The position numbers and the translations under genes are program-made. The notes beneath the pieces are model-generated. The model saw only the letters and a program-made list of their open reading frames with translations. It was not told the DNA's origin and made no database searches. Below are positions 44,499-53,650 of a stretch of 64,000 bases of DNA, piece by piece. This DNA is from Paenibacillus protaetiae (GTDB taxonomy: Bacteria > Bacillota > Bacilli > Paenibacillales > Paenibacillaceae). The number at the start of each line of letters is the position of its first letter. Position 1 is the stretch's first letter. Where the stretch lies: positions 2,340,001 to 2,404,000 of the forward strand of contig NZ_CP035492.1 of NCBI RefSeq assembly GCF_004135365.1, read 5' to 3'.

Positions 44499-45590
44499 TC
44501 ATTCTGATGCGGCTGTTGCGGATTCAAGCAATGCCAGTTCGTCCAGCAGCTTGTTTTTGTCAAAATGCTCGCCGATAAATACCGCTACATCCGCCACATT
44601 GCCCTGCGGCGTGATGCGCAAATAATCGGATTCCCGGTACGCATATTGGAATAAAAACCGGCTGGCGGTATCCGTAAACGTCAAGATTCCTTTCGCTCTA
44701 TATACATTATCCGGCAGCCGCTGCAGGAGCGCCTCGAACGCTTCGCTGTCGACCGGGCCGCTCATATAGTGGGTCAGCACCATAACATGCTCATGGGAAT
44801 GATGCACATGCCCCTGCTTATGGCTATGCTCTTCTGCCGTATGCTCCCCGGCCGCTTCATGATGACCGCCGTCATGCGGATGCAGGCAATCCGGCCCGCA
44901 AACATGTTCCTGTACAGGAACATCCTGCAGCGCTGCGCCGCTCCCTATGCCACCGGTCACAGAGCGCTCGCCTGCAAGCCAGCTCCAGTCCCCGATCATG
45001 GAACGGACGGCTGGCGTGACAGGCGCATGCGCATTCAGCTCATGCAGCAGCTGCTGCGCCTCTACAAGCTCCTCCGGCCCCAGCTTGTCTGTTTTGTTCA
45101 GCAGCAGCTTCGTCGCGCAGCGGATTTGTTCCTTCATCAGCTTGTACGTCTGGCTGCGGCTCTCCCGGCTGCGCCGCAGCAGTTCGGGACCGTCAACGAC
45201 CGTGAGCACGGTGCGCAAATCAATGGGCGTATACATCGCGGCTTCCGTTACGCCGTCCATCATTTCCAGCGGATGCGCGGCTCCCGTCGATTCGATCAAG
45301 ATGACATCAGGCTGATGCTCCTGCACGAGATTATAGATTTGCATGCCCAGATCCGCCCGGATCGTGCAGCAAATGCAGCCGCCCAGCATTTCGGCCATCG
45401 GCACGCCGGCATCTACCATCTCCCCGTCCAAATTCACTTCGCCCAGCTCATTCATAATAACAGCGGCCTTCAGCCCTTCCTCCCGGCATCGGGCAATGAT
45501 CCGCGTAAGCAGCGTTGTTTTACCGCTTCCAAGGAAACCGGCCAGCAGATGGACCGGAACCAGCTTGGACAGCGCGTCTTTCTGTTCCAT
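44499..45590 (-). CDS. CobW/ZNG1-type metallochaperone GTPase with His-rich loop
   Basis: The 363-residue protein has Walker A GFLGSGKTTLL, the metal motif GGCICC, Walker B/ESTG (VILIESTGAAHP) and NKTD. A His-rich stretch (HDGGHHEAAGEHTAEEHSHK and HVHHSHEH) lies between the GTPase and the CobW-C domain. COG0523 proteins move zinc or other metals into target enzymes. GGAGG precedes the ATG at 45590; the open frame to 46001 is not coding. I saw no Zur box upstream. Confidence 0.9.
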   Translation of the reverse strand: MEQKDALSKLVPVHLLAGFLGSGKTTLLTRIIARCREEGLKAAVIMNELGEVNLDGEMVDAGVPMAEMLGGCICCTIRADLGMQIYNLVQEHQPDVILIESTGAAHPLEMMDGVTEAAMYTPIDLRTVLTVVDGPELLRRSRESRSQTYKLMKEQIRCATKLLLNKTDKLGPEELVEAQQLLHELNAHAPVTPAVRSMIGDWSWLAGERSVTGGIGSGAALQDVPVQEHVCGPDCLHPHDGGHHEAAGEHTAEEHSHKQGHVHHSHEHVMVLTHYMSGPVDSEAFEALLQRLPDNVYRAKGILTFTDTASRFLFQYAYRESDYLRITPQGNVADVAVFIGEHFDKNKLLDELALLESATAASE

Positions 45591-45756
45591 TTCATATCCT
45601 CCATTACGCTTTGCCAATCCATCGACATGATGCAGATCAGCTTGTTTCTTCCCTTCATTATAACGTGAAATTGCCGGCATTGCCTTATCGTCACGATTGA
45701 ATCGTCGAAGCTTGGAGCATAGTAAAAAGGAAAATGCATAAATTTGAGGTGACCCT

Positions 45757-46493
45757 ATGAACGTAATGAAAGGCGTGTTAGCCCAGATGCTGGCCGTCAG
45801 TATGCTCGTGTCCGCATTATGGCTTGTCTCAGCCTGCGGAAATAAACATGCGGAGCCAAACAACGGGCCGGCAGCATCTTCCGGTGCTGCGGCGGGAGCG
45901 GATGCCGGCGGAGGCACTGACTCCGGAGCAACAGGGTCCATACCCCGGCAGAGGCGGAAGAGGGCAGCAATGCCGGAGGCGCGCCCGGCACGGGCAAACA
46001 AGGAGCCATTCCCGGCATCTCCGCCTCTGATGCGGCAGTTAATATTATGTTTGCGATCCGGAGGCAGGACTTTGGCAATCTCGGCGCTTACATCGACCCG
46101 AAAAAAAACGTATTGCTATATCCCCATATTCAAATCGACAAGAAAAAAGCAGTTACGTTTCAAGCCGGCAAACTGCCCGATCTGACCGACGCCAAAACGT
46201 ATACTTGGGGCTCATCGCCGGACGGGAAAACAGTGAAAGCCACCTTCGGCGACTACTATTCGCATTATATCTATGATCAGGATTATGCCGCTGCCGGCCA
46301 AATCGGCAGAAATGAGCTGATTCAGCCGGATCAAGGCAAATCGAACATTGCTACAGTGTTTCCGGGCGCTTCTTATTTTGACTACTATATAAAAGATGCC
46401 AAAACGGGCGCTTGGAGCAGCCTGATTCTGGTGCTGGAGCAAACAGGCGATACCTGGTATTTAACCGGCATTTTGCACGACGAAGGAAAGTGA
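45757..46493 (+). pseudogene. Lipoprotein, frame broken at a C-run
   Basis: The start (ATG 45757, GAGGTGACCC upstream) gives a lipoprotein signal with lipobox VSAC. After a Gly/Ala linker the frame breaks at four C (45943-45946). The second half (ASDAAVNIMFAIRRQDFGNL, YPHIQIDKKKAVTFQAGKL, SLILVLEQTGDTWYLTGILH) continues in the next frame and ends at 46493. One added C gives 245 residues. The C-terminal part looks like a small secreted domain of unknown role. Confidence 0.75.
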
Positions 46494-46533
46494 TCCGGAA
46501 CCATATTTTCGTACAGCCAAGTTTCGCGCAAAT

Positions 46534-46566
46534 CAAAAAGGAGGTTCGGCAAAAGCCGCACCTCCT
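46534..46566 (-). terminator. Terminator of the 46583-48058 gene
   Basis: AGGAGGT pairs with ACCTCCT, extended by CGGC/GCCG over a small loop. Five T follow on the minus strand. Confidence 0.85.
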
Positions 46567-46582
46567 ATACGTTCCACTCGCT

Positions 46583-48058
46583 TTACTTCACTTCAAAACT
46601 TAAATGAATGGCGGGGATCCGGGATCCGGGATGATCCTGCTTGTACGTTAATTGCGGAGCCAGGTATATATCGGGAGTCGTTTTTTGTCCTCTATATATC
46701 CCGGGGTAAAGGTCAATAATATGATAGCCCGTTCCGCCTGTAGCATTAAACGTAAACTTGACCGTGCCCTGGCTGTTAAAACCGCATACATAACCTAAAT
46801 AATTGTTGTCGTAGGTCACATAATAGGCGTTATCAAACTCGGTCCAGCCGACGCCTTTCACTTCCAAAGTCACTTCCGTCCCGTTCGGCCCGGAAACCGG
46901 CGTCATACTGGCGATAGACGGATCAATGCGCAAATAAACTTGGCCGTATACGTCATTGCCGACTGCAAGGTCTAGCCGGTGCGGAATTCCCCCAAGATCA
47001 TCAGGCACTTTAAAGCTGTAATTCAGCTTGCCGCCCGAATCCGTTGTGACAGTGCCAAGCGTTACCTGCTTTTCTTCGAATCCTTTGCCCGAAACACGGC
47101 TGCCCACCATTGTATTCCAAACGAGGCTTATGTCTTGGCCAGCAGGCAGTCCTGCAGCGGCAAGAACGACATCTTCCCCTACAATGCCGGATTCCTTGTT
47201 CAACTTTGCCGTTACGCCCTTCTTAAACTTCGCATCCGGAAGCACAACGCCGCCGTTTGCAGCAGAAGCGGGAGCTTGCTCCACAACATTTTTCAGCTCT
47301 GGTTTTTCATTGGTAACTTCAAAGGAATAAGTGGGAACGGGCAAATATGAATTTGGCGCTTGCTGATGGTTTAAATAGGGAATCCCCAAATAACCGTGCC
47401 ATACGGTAATCGAATGTTTCCCGACCGGCCCAGCCGCACGGAACGTAGCTTTTGCTGTGCCGTTAGTCGATACGGCCGAAATAAGCCCGGTTAATTTATT
47501 ATCATAACTGACCTGCCAATTGCTTTCCATCGATGTCCAGCCGATTCCTTCTGCTTCGATCGTAATTTCAGTTCCGATCGGACCGGATGCCGGGGACATG
47601 GAAAAGGTGGTCTCTACAAAAAAGTTGGATTGCGCGACAAACTGGTTATTTTGACGGATGTAGACTGTGTGATCGCCGCCAAAATCAACCGGCACATGAA
47701 AGGTGCCTTCCCAGTTCCCGTTGGCATCGGTCGTCCCTTGAACAACAATGAGCTGCTTCTGTGTATATTCCGGCTGCACAAATGTATAAATGCCATCCAG
47801 CTTATAGCTGCCTTCAACATCCATCCAAACGGCTTTAACCGGCTTGCCAGGCGCAAGCCCGGAAGCTTGAAAGTGAACTTCTGAACGGACCGGACCGGCA
47901 TCCTGCTCCAAAACAAGCTTCCCGGTCATTACGGGAAAGCTGCTCCCGTTCTCCGCAGCAGACAGCGAAGGTGCGGCCAAGGCATATACACCCGCCACAA
48001 AAGTAAAAATAAGCGCATATTTGATCAAGAGGTTTGGCAGTTTCATAGATTGGTTCAT
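46583..48058 (-). CDS. Secreted protein with two tandem Ig/IPT-like modules
   Basis: The 491-residue protein has a signal peptide (YALIFTFVAGVYALAAPSLS). Two copies of a module follow; each has an Ig-like part (VHFQASGLAPGKPVKAVWMD; VVLAAAGLPAGQDISLVWNT) and an IPT-like part (SPASGPIGTEITIEAEGIGW; TPVSGPNGTEVTLEVKGVGW). It should be extracytoplasmic and may bind a ligand or wall polymer. The start is uncertain among 48085, 48058 and 48046, since GGGGA sits awkwardly for each. Confidence 0.7.
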   Translation of the reverse strand: MNQSMKLPNLLIKYALIFTFVAGVYALAAPSLSAAENGSSFPVMTGKLVLEQDAGPVRSEVHFQASGLAPGKPVKAVWMDVEGSYKLDGIYTFVQPEYTQKQLIVVQGTTDANGNWEGTFHVPVDFGGDHTVYIRQNNQFVAQSNFFVETTFSMSPASGPIGTEITIEAEGIGWTSMESNWQVSYDNKLTGLISAVSTNGTAKATFRAAGPVGKHSITVWHGYLGIPYLNHQQAPNSYLPVPTYSFEVTNEKPELKNVVEQAPASAANGGVVLPDAKFKKGVTAKLNKESGIVGEDVVLAAAGLPAGQDISLVWNTMVGSRVSGKGFEEKQVTLGTVTTDSGGKLNYSFKVPDDLGGIPHRLDLAVGNDVYGQVYLRIDPSIASMTPVSGPNGTEVTLEVKGVGWTEFDNAYYVTYDNNYLGYVCGFNSQGTVKFTFNATGGTGYHIIDLYPGIYRGQKTTPDIYLAPQLTYKQDHPGSRIPAIHLSFEVK

Positions 48059-48120
48059 TCCCCGTTTCAGCTTAATAGGTCGCATGTGTCATGGATTCCG
48101 GCATACCGGAATGAAATAAA

Positions 48121-48182
48121 TAAAAAACGGCCGGAGCGCGCTCATCCTCTATCTCGATGCACGTTCTCTCGGCCGCCGTTTA
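48121..48182 (-). terminator. Terminator of the 48223-48987 gene
   Basis: ACGGC-GGCC pairs with GGCCGT over a long loop; TTTTTTATTTATTT follows on the minus strand. Confidence 0.55.
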
Positions 48183-48222
48183 TCATGCAATATGATTTAC
48201 GAATCGTGATGAAAGTTCATCT

Positions 48223-48987
48223 TTAGTTCGCCGGTGCAGCTGTTTGGTCTGCAGCAACAATTGTAATCAACGAAGGCATAACGTTAAACGGTTTATACTC
48301 GCCTTTCAGCGTATCCGTCTCTGCCGTCACGGAATAATTCAGCGTACCGGTAGGCGTATCGCCCGTAATTTTGTAAGCGACTGTCCAAAACTTCTCTGCT
48401 CCCGGCGTTTCAGGCGGATGTTCGCCAAGCGTCATGTCCAGCACTTCACCGGTCGACAGATGCAATTGAAGTTTTGCATTTTCAGCTAATTGTCCGGTTT
48501 CAGAGTTAACAGCTTTCATGCGGAAAATGATGGTGTCTCCCACGACAAAGCGGTTTTGCACAATGCAGCCTCCGAGTTGGGATACGGTATCCCCATAGAC
48601 GACCAGCTTAGCGTTATACGTAATTTCAACGCTTTTTGTTTTGTTGTTCCAGTTCACTTTGGATGCTCCTGCAGCTTGTGCCAAATCGCGGGCAAGCGCC
48701 ACCGGCACGCCGTTGTTCAGCAGAACCTGAATCGTTGTGCCGTTGATTACAGCCGTTTTCTTGTCTGCACTAAGCGTGTACGATACGCCTGCCACACTGC
48801 TAAAAGCGGCGATATCCACATACGTTTGCCCGGCAGATGTTATGTAAGTACTAGATGATTGTACGGCTCTTCCGTTTACAGATACGTTAACGGATGCAGA
48901 ACTGCTTGCCATTGCCACCGCAGGCACTGCCAGTGCAATAGCCCCTGCCACGATCATGGCTTTTGTCAACTTGCCGGCTTTTAACAT
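48223..48987 (-). CDS. Secreted protein with copper-amine-oxidase-N-like stalk domain
   Basis: The 254-residue protein has a signal peptide (MIVAGAIALAVPAVAMA), a stalk domain of the Cu-amine-oxidase N1 type (VNGRAVQSSSTYITSAGQTY, VDIAAFSSVAGVSYTLSADK, ARDLAQAAGASKVNWNN) and a beta-rich C-terminal domain. Despite the name this domain is not an oxidase; in Paenibacillaceae it is a common surface module. GGGGGAAAAACG precedes the ATG at 48987. It lies downstream of the B12 operon but has its own promoter. Confidence 0.75.
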   Translation of the reverse strand: MLKAGKLTKAMIVAGAIALAVPAVAMASSSASVNVSVNGRAVQSSSTYITSAGQTYVDIAAFSSVAGVSYTLSADKKTAVINGTTIQVLLNNGVPVALARDLAQAAGASKVNWNNKTKSVEITYNAKLVVYGDTVSQLGGCIVQNRFVVGDTIIFRMKAVNSETGQLAENAKLQLHLSTGEVLDMTLGEHPPETPGAEKFWTVAYKITGDTPTGTLNYSVTAETDTLKGEYKPFNVMPSLITIVAADQTAAPAN

Positions 48988-49078
48988 CGTTTTTCCCCCA
49001 ATGAAATAATATGGCTGTTGAAGAAAGCAATTTCCGATAATTAAGAATATTTGGTTGATTCTTCCACATCCACGAAAC

Positions 49079-49107
49079 ATTGTACCAGAAAAATTTAAAA
49101 CTGAGAA
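49079..49107 (-). promoter_or_regulatory. Sigma-A-like promoter of the 48223-48987 gene
   Basis: TTCTCA, 17 bases, TACAAT with an extended TGG before it (minus strand). The start would be about 85 bases before the ATG. Confidence 0.5.
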
Positions 49108-49172
49108 GGACTAAAGTCTTATGTTTTTGATAAAATATTCCCTTGCAAAGTTTATGAAAATAAAATAAAATA

Positions 49173-49227
49173 CCCCGCACGCCAGGCGGCATCTCTTACG
49201 CGAGACCCAGCCTCCGGCAGTGCGGGG
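49173..49227 (-). terminator. Terminator of the B12 operon
   Basis: CCCCGCAC pairs with GTGCGGGG; TATTTTATTTTA follows on the minus strand. It lies 11 bases past the restored ecfS stop. Confidence 0.75.
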
Positions 49228-49237
49228 CTATCCTTGT

Positions 49238-49965
49238 TTACGGTTCAATAAGCCCGTATTTCGTTTTTATTCTTTCCAGCTTCTCCAGCATCGGCCTCGC
49301 GAGCACGAGCAGAAATAGAACAGTGGAAATCGCGTGCACCATATCAAACCAGAAGCCTGAAGCATACGCCGCCCATAAAGCTTCACGGGAAAAACGGGGC
49401 GTAAACATCATCACTGAGCCGATATTAATGATGCCGCCATAAATAAAAAAGGCAGCCAGCCCCCAAACAAAGCAAGCACAAGCCTGCTGCGCGGCAGCTT
49501 GCTCTTATGGAACAGCAAGCCTGCAGCAAAACCGATAATGCCAAAGCAAAACATTTGCCAAGGCGTCCACGGCCCTTGCCCGAAAAAAAAGTTGGATACA
49601 AACCCGGCCGTCGCTCCGACCAAAAAACCGGCTTCCGCTCCCAGGCTGACCCCGGCAATCATAACAATAGCGACAACCGGCTTAAACTGCGGCAGCATGA
49701 AAAAGGCCGCCCGGCCCGCCACGGCAATAGCTGCCAGCACGGCTATCACAATCAGCTCGCGCGCCTGCGGCTTTCGTCGTTCGAATACAAGCGCAAACGG
49801 CAGTATCGTGTACAAAATAATGAGCAGGCTTATAAAATAATATTTACGGTCGTTCAGCACAAATATGCCGAGCAAAATCGTGGCCGGAATTACAATTAGA
49901 ATTAATAGCGCCGCTACAAGCGTCCGGCGGTTTATACCGGCTCGTGCTGTTTGCTGCCTATGCAT
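49238..49965 (-). pseudogene. ECF transporter S component (putative cobalamin), frame broken at a G-run
   Basis: The first frame encodes membrane helices (LVAALLILIVIPATILLGIF, AVLAAIAVAGRAAFFMLPQF, AGFLVGATAGFVSNFFFGQGPWTPWQMF) typical of ECF S subunits. It breaks at five G (49460-49464). The next frame supplies the missing C-terminus (LAAFFIYGGIINIGSVMMFT, GFWFDMVHAISTVLFLLVLA) and ends at 49238. One added G gives 242 residues. The S subunit binds the vitamin and docks on EcfT. The ATG at 49965 lies inside the ATPase gene, with AGAGGAT upstream. B12 as substrate is inferred from the riboswitch. Confidence 0.8.
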
Positions 49966-51701
49966 AACCGGATCACATCCTCTACCGTTATTCCGCCTGG
50001 CCACTTGTGCCGGCTCATCCGGTTGGCGGCCGTCGTATAAAAGCTGTTGCCGGCAAAAAATGGCTTTGCGGTATCCGTCGCGATGATGCTTCCGTCAAAA
50101 AACAAGGAGCATACATCCCCGTATTCCGCGCAAAATTCAATGTCATGCGACACCATAATGATCGTAACGCCTTTATGTTTCAGCCTGCGGAGCAGCGCTG
50201 CCAGCTTCGCTTTAAAAAACGCGTCCAGCCCCTTCGTCGGTTCATCCAGCAGTAAAATAGCCGGTTCCGTCAGCATAACTTTCGCCAGCGCCGCCCGCTG
50301 CTGCTCTCCGCCGCTTAAATCGTACGGGTGGCTGTCCAGCAGCTGCTCCAGCTCGGTAAAACGGACCATGTCCGCAACCTTCGCCGCCCGCTCTTCCTTG
50401 GACAACTTCGATTGAGACAACATTTCGAGCAAATCCTGCCTGACTGTTTTTTTCACAAATAACGTTTGCGGGTTTTGCGGCAGCAGGCTGATGATGGGCA
50501 GAGGCGAGCGCGTTCCCTTGCCTGACTTCAGCAGGTTCGTTCCCCCGGCCGTGATTTTCCCCCTGTACGGGTGAAGCAGGCTGCCTATCAATGAAAGCAT
50601 AGTCGATTTGCCCGTGCCGTTGCCTCCAACGATGCAGTACAGCTCTCCTTTGCCTGCCTGGAACGACAAGCCTTTAATAATATCTGCGCCATGTTTGTCA
50701 TAGCGGAACCAGACATCTTTAAACGATACAACCGTTTCCCTCCCGCTTTCCTTTGGGCGGCCCGCTGTCCCGTTCCCGGCTGCTTCACCGGCGTTAAGGG
50801 CAGCGCCGGCATACGCGCTGCCGGATAGACTGCTCTGCCGGACATCCGATTGCTCCGGCTGCCCGCCCGCTGCGGTCCGGTTCAGCCATGCCCGCCCTTC
50901 CTTGACTGTAAGCGGAAGAGCAAAGCCTTCCCCTTCGCCAGCGCCGGCATATATCCGCATCGGGGAAGGCATAGCCGCAAACATCGGATGATTCATGCGG
51001 AGCAGCTTGCCGCCCGCTTCGCGGGGCGTATCGCTGGCGATGATACGCCCTTCATCCATGACGATCAGCCGGTCGGCAAGCGGAATCGCCTCCTCCAGCC
51101 GGTGCTCCGTCATCAAGATGGTAGTCCCAAGCTCCCGGTTGATTTTCCCCAATGTTGCCAGAAAATCAGCTGCCGCGATTGGATCAAGCTGAGAGGTAGG
51201 CTCATCTAATATAAGGACCCGCGGCTGCATCGCCATAACGGACGCCAGATTCAGCAGCTGCTTTTGACCGCCTGACAGCTCGCTGACATTGTGGAGAAAC
51301 CAGGTCTGAATGCCAAAAAAATGAGCCATTTCCGCTACCCGGAGGCGAATTTGCGGTGTGCCCCACCCCAGGCTCTCGAGCCCGAACGCAAGCTCATGCC
51401 AAACTTTGTCAGTGACGATGCCATTGTCCGGATTTTGCTGCACAAAGCCGATTTCCGCCGCTTGCGTGCGGAAGCCGATATCTTCGATCGGCTTCCCGGC
51501 ATAAAGGATGCGGCCTTCCCGTTTGCCATGCGGAGCAAGCACGGATTTGAGCTGGCGCAGCAATGTGCTTTTGCCGCTTCCCGATCTGCCGCAAATGACG
51601 GCAAATTGTCCCTGCGGAATGGAAAGATTTATGCCGGATAGAACCGCATTCTTTTGGCCGGGATAAGTAAAGGTTACATTTTGGATTGAATAGATTTCCA
51701 T
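49932..51701 (-). CDS. Fused ECF transporter ATPase (EcfA-EcfA')
   Basis: The 589-residue protein has two ABC domains in one chain. Domain 1: GRSGSGKSTLLRQL, LSGGQKQLLNLASVMA, RVLILDEPTSQLDP. Domain 2: GGNGTGKSTMLSLIG, LSGGEQQRAALAKVML, AILLLDEPTKGLDA. A linker of about 60 residues rich in Gly/Ser/Ala joins them. Most Firmicutes have separate EcfA and EcfA' genes. GGAGG precedes the ATG at 51701, which overlaps ecfT by 28 bases. Confidence 0.92.
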   Translation of the reverse strand: MEIYSIQNVTFTYPGQKNAVLSGINLSIPQGQFAVICGRSGSGKSTLLRQLKSVLAPHGKREGRILYAGKPIEDIGFRTQAAEIGFVQQNPDNGIVTDKVWHELAFGLESLGWGTPQIRLRVAEMAHFFGIQTWFLHNVSELSGGQKQLLNLASVMAMQPRVLILDEPTSQLDPIAAADFLATLGKINRELGTTILMTEHRLEEAIPLADRLIVMDEGRIIASDTPREAGGKLLRMNHPMFAAMPSPMRIYAGAGEGEGFALPLTVKEGRAWLNRTAAGGQPEQSDVRQSSLSGSAYAGAALNAGEAAGNGTAGRPKESGRETVVSFKDVWFRYDKHGADIIKGLSFQAGKGELYCIVGGNGTGKSTMLSLIGSLLHPYRGKITAGGTNLLKSGKGTRSPLPIISLLPQNPQTLFVKKTVRQDLLEMLSQSKLSKEERAAKVADMVRFTELEQLLDSHPYDLSGGEQQRAALAKVMLTEPAILLLDEPTKGLDAFFKAKLAALLRRLKHKGVTIIMVSHDIEFCAEYGDVCSLFFDGSIIATDTAKPFFAGNSFYTTAANRMSRHKWPGGITVEDVIRLCIGSKQHEPV

Positions 51702-52567
51702 TTCCGTTCCTCCGCGAGTTGAATACATACGGGCAGCAGGCAAAACACCGCATAAGCCGCGTACAGGATGATGCTGACTCCATCCGTTTCCGGCGTTTTC
51801 ACCGACGGGAAAAACCGGATTCGTGTCCGTCCAGCCGCCGCGCCTGCCGCCATAACAAGCAGCAGAACGGCCATGAACAAACCGGTGATTTTATCCCGGG
51901 AATCAAACCGGAACAGTGAGAAGCTGCTTCTGCCCGGCAACCCGTACCCGCGGGATTTCATCGAATCGGCCGTTTCGATCGCATTTTCAAGCGCCCAGGT
52001 GGTCAAAATCGAGACCATGGTCAGTCCGTTACGTGCCCGCTGCAGCAGATGGCCTTGTGTCATGTCTCTGCCGATTCCGCGCTGTGCTTTCGAAATGACA
52101 GCAAGCTGGCTGCGGTACCGCGGCACAAACCGGAGCGCCATTGATAACATTAAAGATAAGGCAGGCATAAGCCGGCCAAACAAATAAACGAATTTATCCG
52201 ATGTCATAACAGCGTTATAGCATGAAAACCAGATCAGCACGGTTACAAACATAAACCCTGCCGCCGCGCCGTACAATATGGATTCCAGCGTCACCGGATT
52301 GCCGCTGTGCAAATAAAACAATATCGTTACGCCGGCATGGTTAAATGCCGGATTCATCAAGGCTGTCGCAAACCATAACGGCAGCATGTAGAGCAGCAGG
52401 AAGCGGACTGCCCGCCTCCTGTTTAACAGGATGGAATAACTAGCCGCACTGCAAAACGAGATGATTTGAAGCACGGGATGCATAAACAGCATGGCAAACG
52501 CCAAGACGGCGGCAAAATAAACGAAGTTAACGGCCGGATGGAACGATGAGAAGCTGTCTCTTCTCAC
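51674..52567 (-). CDS. ECF transporter T component
   Basis: The 297-residue protein has about six membrane helices and the coupling-helix motif ETADSMKSRGYGLPG (the Arg-Gly that contacts the ATPases), as well as ALRFVPRYRSQL. It links the S subunit to the ATPase. Its ATG overlaps the stop of the DUF4430 gene (ATGA), so the two are coupled. Confidence 0.9.
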   Translation of the reverse strand: MRRDSFSSFHPAVNFVYFAAVLAFAMLFMHPVLQIISFCSAASYSILLNRRRAVRFLLLYMLPLWFATALMNPAFNHAGVTILFYLHSGNPVTLESILYGAAAGFMFVTVLIWFSCYNAVMTSDKFVYLFGRLMPALSLMLSMALRFVPRYRSQLAVISKAQRGIGRDMTQGHLLQRARNGLTMVSILTTWALENAIETADSMKSRGYGLPGRSSFSLFRFDSRDKITGLFMAVLLLVMAAGAAAGRTRIRFFPSVKTPETDGVSIILYAAYAVFCLLPVCIQLAEERKWKSIQSKM

Positions 52568-53639
52568 TGCTGACCGCCTGCCATGCTGTTATCGCCTACA
52601 TCCCGGCCAAGGTCGCAAGTATACACCCACTCCACGACGTCCCCGTCCTTCAGCTTATACCGGCTGCTGCCGTAATTCGGGAACCATCCGTTTACTTTGT
52701 ACATCCATCCGCTCAGCTCGCCGCAGTCAAATTCATAGATGTTGTTGATCCCTTCCACATAGTTGCTGTTGTAAATAGGAGTCATCTCGAACTCCATATG
52801 GATTTTGTTGTTTTTCATTTCCCGCAGCAGCACGTCAAATACCGATTCCCCTTCGTAAAAGGTCACCTTTTGCGCTTTATAAATGACGCCGTCCTTCGGC
52901 AGCACCTCTAGCTTATCTTTATTGAGCTGGTCCATATGGTTCAATATGGTTGCCGCCGATACGGAAAGCGTAGCCGTCAACGCCTTTTTATGGTTAATCT
53001 TCGTATCTTGCGGCTCTACCGGCTTTGGTTTGCCCTCCGGCACCGGATCGGTCAAGTACTGATACTTGCCCTCGTCCTTGTCCGGTTTGGCGGTTGAAGC
53101 GCCGCCGGAGCCGGGCTTTGCAGATCGGCTGCCCGTTCCAGGCTGGGCAGCGGCTTTATCCGGCGTGGAAGCTGCCGGCTTGCTGCCGGGCTTCAAGGCT
53201 GGCAGTGCGGAGGGCGGGCTTTCTTCGGAAGCAGCGCTAGGAGAAGCGGCAGCTGCACCAGACGGGCCAGCTTTCCCGGACTGTGTGGGCTGAGCGGACT
53301 GTCCGGACTGCTCTGCAGCAGTACCGCCGCCGCTGGCAACCGCGTTGGCTTCCCCTTGTTGCAAGCCCGGCAAGCTTTCCGCTGGCGGCGAATACGGAGA
53401 CGCGGCTGGCAGATCCGCCGCTGTACCGATACCGCCCGGCTCCGCAGACGCGGCGGCATTGCCCTGAACAGCGCCGGGAGCAGCGGAATTCCCCTGCTGC
53501 TCCGTGTCCGCCGCAGCCGTTGATACCGGCTTGCCGCTGCCGCTTTGTCCCCGCTGCCGCCCCAGAAAAAGGCGGCTGCCAAAACAGCGGCAACTGCAAG
53601 GCAGACCAGCCCTATTTTAAATTCCGAACGATTAATCAT
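52564..53639 (-). pseudogene. Membrane-tethered DUF4430 (transcobalamin C-terminal-like) protein, frame broken at a G-run
   Basis: The ATG at 53639 has AAGGAGACTTG upstream and encodes a signal anchor (IGLVCLAVAAVLAAAFFWGG). The frame breaks at four G (53549-53552). The next frame gives a Ser/Gly/Ala/Pro linker of some 170 residues and then a DUF4430 domain (VTFYEGESVFDVLLREMKNN, NIYEFDCGELSGWMYKVNGW, LKDGDVVEWVYTCDLGRDVG). One added G gives 358 residues. DUF4430 is the fold of the transcobalamin beta domain, so the protein may hold B12 at the membrane. It lies 11 bases after the SLH gene and overlaps ecfT. Confidence 0.75.
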
Positions 53640-53650
53640 GGCAAGTCTCC

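Noticed and set aside
45591-45756. Zur box before the CobW-type gene
   Set aside because: No palindrome like TCGTAATNATTACGA; only scattered similarity.
45591-46001. N-terminal extension of the CobW-type protein to 46001
   Set aside because: It would run through the lipoprotein gene on the other strand and lacks conservation; GGAGG sits at 45590.
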